Origin: Rachycentron canadum
Lineage: Eukaryota; Chordata; Actinopteri; Carangiformes; Rachycentridae
Assembly: GCA_038496675.1 (NCBI GenBank)
Contig: CM076648.1
Coordinates: 14,141,829 to 14,205,828, forward strand
Direction of reading: 5' to 3'
Length of the DNA: 64,000 bases
Below the pieces are notes generated by a model. The model saw nothing but the letters and a program-made list of their open reading frames with translations, was not told where the DNA came from and made no database searches. Made by a program: the position numbers and the translations under genes. This document shows, in pieces, positions 1 to 13,857 of the stretch. The number at the start of each line of letters is the position of its first letter. Position 1 is the first letter of the stretch.

Positions 1-308
1 CATGTTGAATTAGACACAACCAAAACTGAGGAAGCAGTGATTTTCTCAGGTTCTTTTATTTTCTTTTTATTTAACTGGAAATCACAAATTTACCCACTCT
101 TGTTGCAGTGAGGTCGTACTTGAATTTTAAAACGTAGTCGATCTAACCTGTTGTTAATCATTCATAAGATCAAATAGTCACTATAGTACACTTCTGCTTT
201 AAAATAACACAATTATTGTAAGATGGCACAGTTTTGAATAATTTAACATTTTAGTCATATTGCACGTTGGTGTGCTCAGTTGTTGTATACTGTGTGTATG
301 AGAATCAC

Positions 309-3300
309 CTCTGTGTAGTAGCTGTCGTAGGCGTAGCCTGTTCCACTGGCGTAGAAGTCGCACATGTCCTCCTGCAAGGGTCTTGTGTCCTGTGTGTGTC
401 AGAAAGAGAGAGGATTTGTTGAGTATATGAGCCACAAATATACAAGTGCTGTTGTACAAGTTCATCCACTTGTCAGAAAGAAAAACAACAGTTTTTCTGC
501 CTCTTTTTTTACAGTAGATCTCTATGAATTAATGTTTTAAATTATTTATGTTTTGCCTTGTGTGTCCTGTAAAGTTACGTGTGTGTGGATTTGAACCCTG
601 TGTCCATATTCTCCGGCTTCTCTGTCACTGCAGCAGTGAAGGTTTACAACGTGTGCTTGCTCTCAAAACCGTCCACTGCATCGGACTGCAAAACCTCGAG
701 CACTAAACCTCATTGGACTTTATATAATGTGAAAGGTAATAAAATCATTTTCATTGTCCAAAGCCTTGGAGGTGCAATAAATGACTTTTACTGTCCCGTG
801 AGCACAAAAGAAATATATCTGCAGAGGTGTTGATAGCGCTGTTGATCAATACAGTGACTTGGTGCTAGGTGCTGAGAGGTTCATGGTCCATACTCATTAA
901 GATACTCATTAAAATTCATTAGGGTTAGTGACAAAACTGTAGTGCATGTATCCAGACTTCTGAGATACCCAGAAAGCAACAACAACCTCATTTGACCTTT
1001 GCATTTTCAGTTCATTCACATACGAACAAATGCAGATATTTACACAAATATAATTACACACAGATGAACAATGTGTTGAGAAACACATTGACAGATTGAG
1101 ACAGATTACAAAAGTGCTTCTTGAGAGGCTACTACTTACTTTTGAAATAAAATCATTGTAATATAAACAGTAAGTAATAGTGGACATACAAATATTTGAA
1201 GTGGAAGAAGAAAGAGGGGAAAAAATATTTGGAAATTCATTTTATGTGGTAGAGTGGGTTCAACATTGGTTAACGCTAGAAAAACAGCCTGAGATTTATT
1301 CAGCCATTATGTCGTATGAATAATGTACTAATATCACTGTTTTATCGGTACTTAAATGAAGGAACAGTGGAAGAAAAGTAGAATATTTGGAACTATGGAG
1401 AACAAGGAGAAATTAAAAAAAAAAGAGAAATAAATGATTGAGTTTGACACTTGGTGATAAATACCTGTCGTGTGGATGGAACTGAGCTCCCTTTTTTTTT
1501 TTTTTTTTGTTTCTCCTACAATGTAATAACTTGTTCATGAATGAAACTAGAACTCACTACTTATTTCCCAGTGAGAATAAGGAATGTGAGTTGTAATATA
1601 ACATATGGCTTTTTACTCCAGAAACATAAAGGACATGCATTCTGTTAAAATAAAGCTTAACGTGTATTTTTTGTATGTGACATAGTTGGATGTTAGTATG
1701 TTGGCTGGTTTGCATCACAGTCCAAGAGTTTCCAGTGGATGTGTGACTTTTGGACACATTTAATCAGCCCCTTTGTGCCGAGTGTGTCCCCAGCTCCCCA
1801 GGTGACCCAGCAGCTCTCTGCAGGTCGGGCACTGAGATGAGTTGGTCTTGTTCAGTCCAGTGTCGATTGTGTTTGATTGCATCTGCAAAGTTCAGGACTT
1901 TACTGTGGTGTATGTGCCAGTGTGTGTCTCTAATCAAACTTTGTGTGCGATGATTGTGTGACAGTTTCGGACAAAAAGAAAGTGACTTATTTTGGATTTC
2001 TTTCGCTTAATGAACGCATGTAAATACATGTGAGACTTACAATGAACTCTGAAGCAATGATCCCATCCACAATGGCGCAGAAGAAAGACGCGATGACTCC
2101 GATACTGATGAAGATGATGGATGCCATGAGCTGAGAGAGAGGAGGAAGAGAAAGTGTGGGAAGAAAAAAAGAGGATACAATTAGGAAAAATACATTTTGA
2201 GCAGAGAAATGCAAATCAGAATAAAACTGCAAAACGGTTTTACAATGAGATTATCATTTTGTTTTGTTATTTGTAATTTGTTCCCACACTTGTAGAAAAC
2301 TCAGGAGGTCCTGGGTAATAAAAGAATTGTCTTTCGCACTTCTCATATTTCTAAATCAAATTTCATATTGCTGAATATACACAAAAGTTGAAAAATGAAT
2401 TAAATAAAAACCAGGAAACAAATCCACAAATAACTCCTAAATCTGATGTGAAAACCTTGAATTTAAGAATATAGTTTTTATTAGTTAACAATAACAAAAA
2501 ATTTGCCATATTTATCTTTTATTTATCACATATTTTCAATATGTGTCAGAGTATTGATTTCATTATCCCATGTATTTAATTTTTGTCTCATATATTAATA
2601 AATATGTTGTAATTTATATCACATAAAGGCAAAATTAAGATTTCAGTCAAAGTTTATGTTGGCTTCTTGTCTCTGCTGGTCTGTGTCTTCGTCTGCAGCG
2701 TCAGGGCTGCAGGACGATAAAGGAAATGTACGGCCTCTTGCTCTGCCAACACAGAGGTGCTTTGTGGGTAATTTATGGGCAAAGAGGCAATGTACAGGAC
2801 AGAGGGACGGCCTTTTGTACCAGCAAGGTCAATCTAATCCTCCCAATCTGAAACACACACACATACACACACAGTACCAAAACAGAGCAATCTAAAAGTT
2901 TCAACCAGATCAGTACAACAAGCCTCAGAATCTGATCGCTGATCAATAAATCCAAATCTGAATGATGTGACGCACTTCTGCTTCCTCTATAAAGCTTCTA
3001 CTGTACAACATATGACACACACATACACACGCACACAAGTGCAACAGACCCAGCTGGTTGATCACAGATGTCTGATAATAAACTTTATCACTGAGCATCG
3101 TTTCCTGTCTGTTCGATCGCTCCTCCAGGACCAAACCTCCTGCACCGAAACATAAGATTAAACACACACACTATTCTTTCATCTGCTGTATCCAGCTACA
3201 TGAAACAACCGGTTGGCCACAGCAGTTCATCGCAAAAATTAAGGACAACAGTAATAAAAACAAACAAGTTTCTTTTTTTCCTTTTCTTTTTTTCTGATTT

Positions 3301-6300
3301 CTCGTGTCATTTAATATCTAAGATTTCAGACTAATTTCTTTGATCCAGAAAACATTTGGTTGGTTGGATTAGACAGGTGTAAACAATAAAGGAGTTAAAT
3401 TTAGGTATCACTTTATTATTAATAAGATAATAAGCTCAAATAATAATAAAGAAAAGTTTTTAAATTGAAAAATTCTATGTAAATATAATAAGAAATAATG
3501 GAAATAACAGCTTTTTAGTTGAAAGTATTCATTTGCTGTAAGATCAGACCAATGTGATGTGAGGATGAGCTATTAAAGGCCCTGAACACCTGCACAGGTG
3601 TATTCATGTGTTTACTCTCCATGAAAACAGTGAAACAAGAAAACATTCACATGTGATCATTTGATAGGCCGGCACTGATCAATCAACTTCATTAACTGGA
3701 TTAATCAATTGTCAATTCATTTTCCCCTCAACAACTACAGCTTGGTTCAACTAATCATTGTCTAAATCACTGGCTGGTTTCATGGCACTTGGGTAATAAT
3801 AACAATACACTAATAACAACAACAACCAATTCAGCCACATCAATTAATGTTGTGAAAGGGTCTATTTTGGTCTATGATCTTTTCCTAAACCTAATCAAGT
3901 ATTTTTGTTGCCTAAATCTAACTGAAAGCTGAGTATAACTTTAAAAATAAACATAATAAATGAATAAATCAAGTCAACTAAGTCTAAAAATAAGTAAATA
4001 TTAACTTCAAAATTGAGGTTACCTGCCTGCATGGTCTTTATCAACCTTATACTATTTCACACTTCTTACTTCTTAAAGCCTTTCTCATATAGTATTCAAT
4101 AAGCGCCTAAAGGCGGCAGATGTTAAAAATGCCACCAGGCACATTAAACAGCCCACAGATGCAATTTGTGCCATCCTGAACTACGTGGTGCTGAAGGAGC
4201 CACCGGTTGTTCCATCCAGGTGTAAACGACAAACAGCTGCCGTATGACCAGTTCACCCATCGTCTAAATATATGATCTGTTAACTTTCTGTTAAGAGAAT
4301 GAAGACATTGTGGACAAATGTCCACAGACAATGTACTTGAAATAAACATGTCTCTTCAATGTAGTGGTGTCAGTTTGTAAAATAGGCTGATCAGGTTTAT
4401 TTGACCAGGCCATTTGATTCAGGTTCATTTTTTGTTACCCTGGTGGCCAAGTGTTATATATGAAATGTCTGGGTGTACATTACACAAGGCGCGGTGAAAG
4501 GGACATTAAAACAAGGGAATTTTAAAATGAATTTCCCTCATCAAAGTGAAATAAGAGCCAAACTGAGAAAATAAGCTTTTTCTGACTGGGTTTTATCTGC
4601 CACTGGTCCAGACTCTCTACTTCATTAGCGGTTTAAATGACTCTGCTTTTATGGGCTGTGAGCGGGAGATGAGGCCAGCAGCAGAGACAATAGAGCCTGA
4701 CAACTGCATTACTTCACATTAGCACCAGCTGCCAGCACATAAAACACCTCAACACACACTTTGTCGCCCAAATCCCCAAACCTCCCCAGATACAGCTGAA
4801 ACAGAGAGAAGAGTCAAATCCAAGTAAAAGATTTAACACATAGAGACCAACTGTACTTTTCTGCTCTCAGGAGTGGAATCAGAGGGGAAATGATTAAAAG
4901 ACCAGACTGATCAAATTGGACTAAATACATTTACTCAACTAAACTTTAGATTTCCATTTCATCCGTCTTCTACTTCATGACATTTATGTAACAACTGGTT
5001 ATGTACTGGTTATTTTCAAGATTTTACATATAAGAATAATGAAACATAAACAACAAAATAACAAAAACATAAGTTTCAAATGACTAAATGAATTAGTTTA
5101 ATTACAACAGCTTTGGTTGTTCAATATTTCACAAACATTAAGCATCTCCAGGTTGGGAACCACTGGGCTCAATTACCCAACTGTCTATTTAATGTTAAAA
5201 CTAGCGCCACTTCAATCAACAATAAAATGCATCATTTGTGTTTGTGTCCACCTGATGAATGTGAGGCCATTATCTCTTTGCTCTGCTCTCTTTCAGTCTG
5301 CTGCTTGGTGAAGGTGCACAGTGCCTCTAAACAGGCTTTTCATGATAAACAGCTGCCTGATGTTGCATAAGAGCAGTGAGAATGAACCAAAAATGGTACA
5401 ATTGTGGGCAGGACAGCAAAACAACGTTTCACTGTCACATTGTTTTCACCTGCTTTAAGTTAATGATCTGAAATCTTCTTTCAACATTAAAATCCAGAGA
5501 GAAATACCAAGTTTTAGAGCAGAAAACACATCAGTGATGCAGAGATAAAGACACAAGGAGGATCTTTGTAGCTTTGGTGACGTTACCTATCAGGTAATGT
5601 TACTTAAGTCGCTGCAAGGTCTTCTTCTCCTTCTCAGTGGTCCAGTGAGCAATCATGACCACAGCTGGACTAACTGGTAATAACAAGTGATCCTGCCCTG
5701 ACCTGTTGGGTAAAATACGACCTTTAAAAGGTTCACTGTTCTGTTCTCTTGAGCTGCAAGGTGACCAAAGGGATGGCAATATCTGTGAGATACAGGCAGT
5801 AACTACAGAGGAGGCTGCTAGAGCAAAGAACATGAGCTACATGAAGCATTTAGTCATAAAGAACAATGATACAGTGGATCAAGGCAGTGAAGCCTGTTAT
5901 AGGAGCGGCAGGGTGAGTGCAGATAGGAAGGAAATTTTCTTTTTCTTTATTTTCCTTTTACGGACAGAATTTCATGCTCCACAATCCTTTGATTTGAGGA
6001 GATGAAGATCAAAAGAAGAGGGAAGATATATTAAGATTTGTCATGCTTTATCCAAGAAATGCCAAGAGAGCACGAATGTGTATTCGTAAAGAGGGCTGGT
6101 CTCTTGATAATATTACTGACAAGAGCAGATCTGCTGCAGTGATTTACAGATTAAAACCAACTAATCAATATCAGTGATATGTAACCACTTCAACAATAAC
6201 AAATAGACACAGTGTAAAGTAAAGTCAACTTAAATGTCGGTCAAGTCAAATCAATAGTCTAAACGATCTGTTTCTATACCAGAGGACAATGATCAGATAT

Positions 6301-9300
6301 TATTTAAACTGGAGAACAAGCTTTTGTTTTTGTTTTTGTTGTAGTCTTTTTCTTCTATTATTTGATTTTCATCAAATGATTTCAAATAGTTTTTAATCAT
6401 CTTATATACATTACGTTTTAGATATTGTTTCTTCTGTTCTGTCAGAGGTATTATGTTTTCTCTTGTTTTGACTTGATGCAAACTTGACGGATCAGAGCTT
6501 GATGGACAACGGTCAAGGTCATGGTGAGCTCATGTTCTTGTGAACACACTATATCAGGAACGCCCAAAGACAATTTTCACTACATTTGGCACAAACACTC
6601 ACTTGGGATGAACTGAATAAAATTTGGTTTTCAAAAGTCAAAGGTCAAAGTTACTGTGACCTCGCAAAACATATTTTTGGCCATAACCTATGAATTCATA
6701 GACCAATTATGACAGATTTTATACAAATGTGTAATGGGATACAATTAAGAGATGACATTTTATATCCAAGACTAACTTCACTGTCACATCATGTTCTGCA
6801 AAAGCACTTCTGGCCATAATTGAATGCTGTAACTCAGGAGAGTGTATTTCCTGCAACTTGGCTGGTTTCTAATCTCTTATCTTATCTGTGTTTCATTCAA
6901 AATATATGACGTGAAATGTGATATAATATTTTAAATTGTATATGTAATTCATATATTGAATTGGTACATTGTGCTGATGTGTTTATAGTCCTGGACTGTA
7001 ATATTAGATTTTTGTTCAGATTTCCTTATGAATCGTTTTTTATGTGATCTATTTCTGTTTTCTTCCAGTCTGATGTCAAACAGGAAACTTTGCTGTTTGG
7101 CAGCAGTCGAAGAACTTGTCATGTATTTGACCTTTTAAAGTACAAATAAGATCAAACCCTGCATCAGTAGCTTTATGAGTTCAGAAGAGTAAAGGACTAC
7201 GAGAGCCAGGAAGTAAGAGAAGAGCTCTCAGATGTCCGTGGTATTGTGCTATGGTTAGTTGTTCTTTAATGAGTGATCTCGCTCTGCTAGCAGACGCTCG
7301 TGTTACAGCACAAAGCCTCAGACACAGGAGGGAAGATGACACCTGTGTTAGATTGCACATTGTGCCACATGTGCCTCATAGGAGACACAGTAGACCAGTG
7401 CTAGTGTGGCAGCGATCGCCAACAAACCATTAAAGTTTAACACACAGAGCGGGGAGCAATGCCAAAGACAGAGGCAGCCAAGGCTGGTTCACCAACTGGC
7501 CAACGAGGGCGTCTACCCAGGTGCCCTAAAAGCCTGAGGTCTACTCTATTTGTTTTACGTGACCATAATTGGATTATTTGAGAAGTTGTTAGACATTTAC
7601 ACCACAGCTGTGCAATATGAGCACTGTCAGGTCCATCTTGTGGCCCTGGTCTTGAAGATGTAAACTGTTTTCCAGAGCCCTTTGTCTTAAAGTTGGGTTG
7701 TATTAAAGTAACTAACACACAAGGCACTATTCCATCATAGGAACACTAAGATGTAAACCACAAATATTTTCATTATGAACTAATAATTGTAAGTTTCTTA
7801 CCTGACTATCAGTCAGAAAGACAGGTTTACTGTCATACAAAGCTGGAATATTTTGTGTCCAGGAAAAATTATGAAACTGCCATTTTCAATAGAGGAGGAA
7901 CCAAAATGTGTTGTTTTGTCAAATATTTTTGTTTATGTGTCTCCTCAGTGACATTTACAGCAACACATACACAACATGACAAGTGAAACAACTACAGTAA
8001 ACACTGCATAAAATATTTACCTTTTTTTGAACATAAAACCTGTCTTTGCTTTGTTTAATATGCACACACACGCTGCATCTTTCCACATGTGTGAACATCT
8101 CAGGGAAGGTTTCTCTGTGCGGCCGGATTAGATACAGTACACTGTAGTGAAACGTAAGACAAAGTGATCTGAGCAGGCACATGACACCCTGGACACCACA
8201 TGAAAAATTAATAAACCACACACTCATGTACTGCTTTCACAGAGATACACCCAGGGAACATGCACAGGGAACCTTTTCTTTAGGTAGGTGGGTAAAAATT
8301 GATTTAGACAAAATATTAGCTATAATTGAGGTTATGTTTATATATTATCCTGTATCTATGTTTCCACCTAGAAATACTTTCCAGAGGTTTCAAACAGAAG
8401 GTGCACAGAGACATGAGATAAAAACACCGTATGAGGTGAAAGGGACAGGCCCATGCAGCACCCACAGACTCACAGACATGTTGTACATATTTTTAGATTC
8501 AGTGTGACAGACGATGTCATTATCTCAGATTTCCATCACATATAAAGAACAATGCTTAGACATTGTAGAAAAAAAAGCTTTTAACTGCAGAAGTGCCTGA
8601 GAATCATCGTATTTTGTAGTTTCCTCAAGTATTAAAGAAATTAATAAATTGTCTGTACATCCACTGGTACAGAGCAAATGGTAAATGTTAATAGTGTATT
8701 CTACATACTCCAACATATAAACAAATGTAGCCTGAAATAAAACACAAGGCTTGGTTGTAGCCCTCAGTGTACTCACTTGATCCATATAGTTTTCTTGTAA
8801 TTTTACATAAGTTAAAGCTTTTAAGGTAAAATTATCTGAAAGACTTTGCAAAAAATAAAACATTGCCCTATACTATCAATCCCATACTCTTGAACGCATC
8901 ATAATGCAGCTTACAATGTTAACATCTAATTTCAGGCAGTGGTATAAAAAAAAGCTAACTAGCGACTGTCAACGCAGGCTAAAATGACAGGTTAGCATGA
9001 GCTAAAGGGACAAATGTTCTGAGTGGACCCTTTCCTGCATTTCATTGGCCTTCTCTCCGTCCCATTCCCTGTCCTCTCTGATAATAGAGGTACAAGAATG
9101 GCTAAAACAAATGATACAGAAAAAGTTAATCAAGATAATGTGTGGTAATTTATCTGATGTTAGCTTCATGAGTTGGTAGAAAAAGCCTCTAGCTGACATT
9201 TTAATGTTTGATGTTTACCCTTCTATGAGGTCTTTCATATAAACCTCTTGGCTACACCTATAACCATTCCCAGTGTATAGCTGCCTACACACAACTATAC

Positions 9301-10801
9301 TTGGACAAGAAAAAGGTTGAATTTATTCTTTATTGCTTGTATATTCAAATTGTAAACTATGTTTCACTTTATAATCAATGTGTGTGGTCTGGCTTGGGTT
9401 TCTGTAGTGTTAAGTTTTTATGTAGAGCTATAGAATTAACACTAATGGCGAATAGCCTGAACACAAGACTTAATTTTAAAATATAAAGTTAAATATTCCA
9501 ACAGGACATTTCTGACAATAAGATGAGAACAAATTCATAAATGAGGAGCAAGCAATCAAGACACTTGTCTAATAACGAAAACCAAAAATAGACATGAACA
9601 ACAAAGTAACAAGGCCAAATTCAGACAAGGAAAACAATGACTTGTACTTTGCTGGGGTTTCTGTGTCACTGGTGTCCTCTTCAAGGCACTTAACACGGTT
9701 CTTCTCATGCTGGGTTTGACATACTGTGAATGTGATACTGTTGATACTACTTAAATTACACAGAAGAATAATTTCAGCTTGTGAGAGCTTGAGATTGGCT
9801 TTAAATGCTGATTGGAGGTCATTTCAGCAGTTTTACAGACTGGCTCCCTGATCAATAATCTTTTCAGACAGGTCTTCAACCCACTTCTAAGTGTCTCTAC
9901 ACCGGAGTCATTAACATGATTATTTTTTGAACCCTTTCTGTACAGAGAGGTATTTTGTTGATATTGTACCTGTGTCCCTTCCTGAAATAAAGGAGCCCTG
10001 TCAGCGACTGACCAATACTAATGCAATTGCTCCTCTTGTCATTGAAATTCAGAGCCAATCACGTTCACTTCTCTCAACCACAAATCCACTCACGTACACT
10101 GAACTGGGCACAAGGACCAAGAACACATTATGCTGCCATCGAGTAATCGGATTTGCTTCTTGCTCATAATAGAGAAATTTCCTGTAAAACAGTTTAGTGA
10201 ATTTGCAAAGTCTGTAACCTAATCCTCTAATTTATGGTGTATATATGTCCTGTTTTCCAGGAACAATGCCTCAGTTTTAGAGGATGAATATTATGAAGCT
10301 CAAAAAACTGACAGAAGTCACCTTGAGAGAGAACAAACAGAAGGCTACAATACGAATGTGAAATTGCTCAGTTGAAGCTGTCACTGACAAACTGCAAGCT
10401 GTGAATGCCACACCAATAAAAAAAAGTAGATTTGTTGAACTTGGTAGCCAAGAGTTGATATTGAGCAGAATAGAATTTATCTGGACTTTGAGTGATGAAT
10501 CTAAGTCTAATATTTGCTCTTCTTTTAGCTCGTTGGTGACAAAATATCTGCATGTTTAGCTGCTCCTCCGTTTTCTTCTTCATCCACTAGTTGCTAACTT
10601 AGTTTGCTAGTTGTTAATTTTAATACATGGAACAAACATATATGCATTTTTTGCTAATTTTCTGAGGTTTCATTGGTACTTCATGACATAATTTCATTGA
10701 ACCCTTCATGCACAGCTATACACATCTGCACAAGAATGATGTGCAAGTTAGCAACTAACAAGATGTTTAGAGCCAAGAACACTTCAGGAATTAAAAAAAA
10801 A

Positions 10802-10850
<49 letters not shown>

Positions 10851-12454
10851 CATACCGTACTTGGAAAACACTAAGAAGACATTTCATGAAATCGGACATA
10901 CTGCTTTATATTGTATTTATTCTTTGGCAGATGTTTTTGTCAAAAGCAACTTACAAGTGAGGGACATCACTACAGCTTCGCTGCAGTCAGAGAACTTGGC
11001 TCAAGTACTAAATACTACTAATACTAAGTACTGATTAAATAATGTGGGAAGTTTCGGTGAAGAGCATAAAGGTGTCAGATGACTTGAATGCTTGAAATCA
11101 TCTTTATGAATGTTGTAAAATGTATTACAACATTCACATGGTAACACACTCACCATGGGTCTGCGATTTTCCACCAGGTGGATACCAACAATTCCCAGAA
11201 ATGCTCCAAAACTCAGCTGGAGGTATAAAGAGATCAAGAAGGGAGAAACAAGGAGAAAGACCGGGCTTCAGATGAGGAAGAGATTAAAAACAAAACAAGA
11301 CGAAAACCAAATAAAAACACCACATCGCAATCAATAAGAGTGTTTGATGGGTTAACGTTAGTGAATTTTCAGTGTCAGGACAAAGAAATGTAAAGACTGT
11401 GAAGGTGAGACGGGAGGTGACTGTCACTCACGGTGATGCCAGGGTAATATCCAGCTACAGGCACATTATCGGTGCGAGTGGCAGAGATGAGACCCACTGC
11501 CAGCACCACCAGAGCCAGAGCCAGCAGAGACACCGTCACCCACAGAGCCGATTTCCTCCGACGCAGGTACTGATCTGAGGACAAATGGGAAGAAGACATG
11601 CAGTGAGAGGAAGACTTCTTCACCTTCATTACCTCCCCTTGTTCTCTGTGTCTCATCTGATGCATGATATCCAAACCTGATTCTCTAAACTGCTCTTTGT
11701 TGAAAACAGTATGCACACATTTTCATTTGCTTGAGTAAAAGTACCAACAATAACCAATATATTGTTATATATCATGCCCGTAGCATTTAATAAGTATATA
11801 TTTTCTATATTCTATGTTTTATATTATTATATATAATTTCTTTTTCTCTCACCCAAAGGAAGAAATCTGTATTTGAAGATACAGCCTTTTGCTTACAAAT
11901 GTAAGAGATGTTTCATATATGAACTGAATTTCAACTTGAATTTTGCACTTCATAAAACTTTAGCAAACTGGAAATAATGGTCCCACTGTTAAAACCCATT
12001 TAATACACTTATAAACAGTTGTAATTAATGGTTAATAAATAATTTACTAATAATGTACAGATATATATAATAAGAAGGACTTTTGGCTTGTTAGATACTC
12101 CAGCTCTACTCTACTCCCCAAGGACAAGTTTACTTTTAAACAGCTTATGACCAGACCAGATGGATTATTTTTTTATGATATATACTAACATACTAATATT
12201 TACATGGCTGTGAAATCCTGAATACTTGTTAACGGTGCACCGACATTTCTGACCGTCGTCGCTGGATAGTGATCAACAGATAGTCGGATTCTCGGAGAGA
12301 AAAGGTTCATATTAATAAGCTCTTTCTGAATTGACTGGTATCGATGAAAGATGCTGCTGTAACTCTGAGCTCCACAGAGGCAAACTGTACCTGCTGGGTC
12401 CAGGGTTTCTGTGGCTGTTTGCTGAGTCGTCTGCTGAGGCTCCGGCTGCTGCAT
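309..12454 (-). CDS. tmem255b: TMEM255-family tetraspan membrane protein, 5' part (partial, runs off the left edge)
   Basis: Five coding exons on the minus strand, in transcript order 12454-12391, 11574-11432, 11216-11154, 2130-2041 and 389-309. They join in frame (phases 1, 0, 0, 0) into the first 147 residues. Exon 1 encodes a Gln/Thr-rich cytoplasmic start ending LDPA. Exon 2 has a basic RRRKS stop-transfer, transmembrane helix 1 and the family motif TRT-N-V-GYYPG. Exon 3 (FGAFLGIVGIHLVENRRPM) and exon 4 (IIFISIGVIASFFCAIVDG) give helices 2 and 3. Exon 5 holds CDFYASGTGYAYDSYYTE, the start of the extracellular loop. The LDPA start and the C-FY-SG-GY-YD signature resemble TMEM255B more than TMEM255A, but the protein is divergent, so the letter is less certain than the family. 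Function of the family is poorly known. The last helix and the Pro/Tyr-rich tail lie left of position 1. The gene is head-to-head with the decayed gpa33 copy. Intron 3 is about 9 kb. Confidence 0.88.
390..2040 (-). other. Intron 4 of the tmem255 gene
   Basis: Sequence between the exon ending at 2041 and the exon beginning at 389, with GT and AG on the minus strand at the ends. It is AT-rich with a poly-T run near 1491-1508. No additional exon was recognised. Confidence 0.65.
6500..6890. repeat. Dispersed teleost-type repeat, internally repeated
   Basis: The segment contains the phrases 'aaggtcaaagttactgtgacctc', split here as AAGGTCAAAG and TTACTGTGACCTC, followed by 'ttggccataac' and, about 170 nt on, 'ctgtcacatcatgttctgcaaa' in parts with 'tctggccataatt' again. 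This two-fold internal similarity and its wording match a repeat I know as widespread in fish introns. The family name is not known to me and no ends were determined. Confidence 0.45.
10807..10846. repeat. (TA)n microsatellite
   Basis: About 20 uninterrupted TA dinucleotides after a poly-A run, in the large tmem255 intron. It creates spurious YIYIYI open frames on both strands. Confidence 0.95.
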
Positions 12455-12640
12455 TTCGACTCAAGTCCGGACGGATCCGCTCTGAAATGAAACCGAGTCA
12501 GATGTTTTCTTTCTTTCTTATGATTCAAACATTTTCTGCACGAGTCTGATAAGTTTGAGCAGAGAGACTCTGAGCTCGGACTGCTTCAACTTTTCATGAA
12601 ACCTGAGACAGAGAGAGAGAGGGAGGGGGACTGAGAGAGA
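12455..12640 (-). promoter_or_regulatory. Putative 5' UTR and promoter region of tmem255
   Basis: Sequence directly upstream of the minus-strand ATG at 12454. It is more GC-rich than its surroundings, with several CpG dinucleotides, before the GA-rich tract starts. The transcription start cannot be fixed from sequence. Confidence 0.4.
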
Positions 12641-12926
12641 GAAGCACTGAGAGAGAGAGGGAGGGAGAGGGGGGGTGGAGAGAGAGAGAGAGAGAGACTG
12701 AGAGAGAGAGAGAGACTTAGAGAGGGAGAGAGAGAGAGAGACTGAGAGAGAGAGAGAGACTTAGAGAGAGAGGGAGGGAGAGGGGGGGAGATGGAGAGAG
12801 AGAGAGAGAGAGACTGAGAGAGGGAGAGAGGGAGGGGGACTGAGAGAGAGAGACACTGAGAGAGAGAGGGAGAGAGAGAGAGGGAGAGAGGGAGGGAGGG
12901 AGAGAGAGAAAGAGAGGGAGAGAGTG
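12605..12926. repeat. GA-rich polypurine tract, about 320 bp
   Basis: Long imperfect (GA)n with GGGA variants and periodic ACT interruptions. It lies just upstream of the tmem255 start. The minus strand reads as an all-Ser/Leu/Pro pseudo-protein, which is an artefact of the repeat. Confidence 0.92.
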
Positions 12927-13210
12927 CACGTGCACGATGTGACTGAAGTCAGTAGCCTACTATCATCAAAGTGTAGGTATATGTGTTGGGGTTTAAATGT
13001 CTGTGTCCCTCACTGGTCATGATGCTGCAGCACTGATGTTGAAGATAACAGTAATAACACGAGGATACAGCGCCCTCCCTCGGCCAAAGCAGCTGGGATG
13101 TTTTGGTTTTCTCTTTTTTTTTTATTTTTTTATTGCTGTTCATCCTATTTTATAGCCCATTGAATCGACCATGGACAAATCTAGAAACTAATGGTTGAAA
13201 TACATATTAT

Positions 13211-13305
13211 AGGGCAGCAACTAATGATTATTTTCAATAAAAATTAATCTTTTCTTGATTCGATTAATTGTTTTGTCAATGAAATGTCAGAAAGTAGTGA
13301 AGCAT
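13211..13305 (+). mobile_element. Fragment of a nonautonomous element with a GGGCWGCAACTAATGATTA end
   Basis: Begins agGGCAGCAACTAATGATTA, then an AT-rich stretch and 'aaatgtcagaaagtagtgaa'. The same architecture occurs at 57221, 57721 and 63001, and in reverse complement ending at 58166 and 59810. Such elements are very common in fish and resemble small hAT-like DNA transposons; that class assignment is an inference. Confidence 0.5.
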
Positions 13306-13857
13306 GTCCATTAAAATTATTCACGGCTAAAGGAGATGTGGCTCATTTTATTCCAACAGCACTTTATGGCAAAGAAAAGGAAATCCTCCCTTTCAGATTT
13401 GTGCTTAAAATAAATAAAATATATATTAATATATATTCATTTATCACCAAAACAGCCCAGTTGCTGATAGTAAACAATAATGATACAACAGTAGACATAA
13501 TTCATTCAATGTGTGATGGATTATAAAGTATAATACCTTGATTTAAACAGTGCCTTTTAATATATATATATACATATATATATATACAGCACATACAGTT
13601 GTTGTTTTAGCAATGCTTTAATGACCATCTATAATTATTTCTCAGTCTCTTTATTAGAATACAAGCAGAAAATACAGGAAATGTGTATGGAGTATTAAAA
13701 AACAGGACAAAAAAAAAAAATCAGGGTCGAAATGGGTCTTGCAGGGAAGAAGAAGAGCAGGGATCAGACACCTGCACTTATACACTGACCACATACAGGG
13801 ATTAGGCAGAAAACCCGACTTTTGCACCTTAAATAAGGGTGACAAGGCACATGATGA

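Larger units (their letters stand above)
2131..11153 (-). other. Large intron of the tmem255 gene (about 9 kb)
   Basis: Bounded by a minus-strand GT donor just below 11154 and an AG acceptor just above 2130. No exon-like reading frame with a recognisable domain was found on either strand; all open frames here are short. Contents seen are AT-rich sequence, a dispersed fish repeat near 6500-6890, a (TA)n run at 10807-10846 and small CA runs. Confidence 0.7.

Noticed and set aside
7437..7727. 96-residue minus-strand open frame in the large tmem255 intron
   Set aside because: No recognisable domain, no compatible splice partner, and no known gene expected here. A relic of a mobile element is possible but could not be shown.
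12717..12935. Ser/Leu-rich minus-strand open frame
   Set aside because: Pure translation of the GA-rich repeat.
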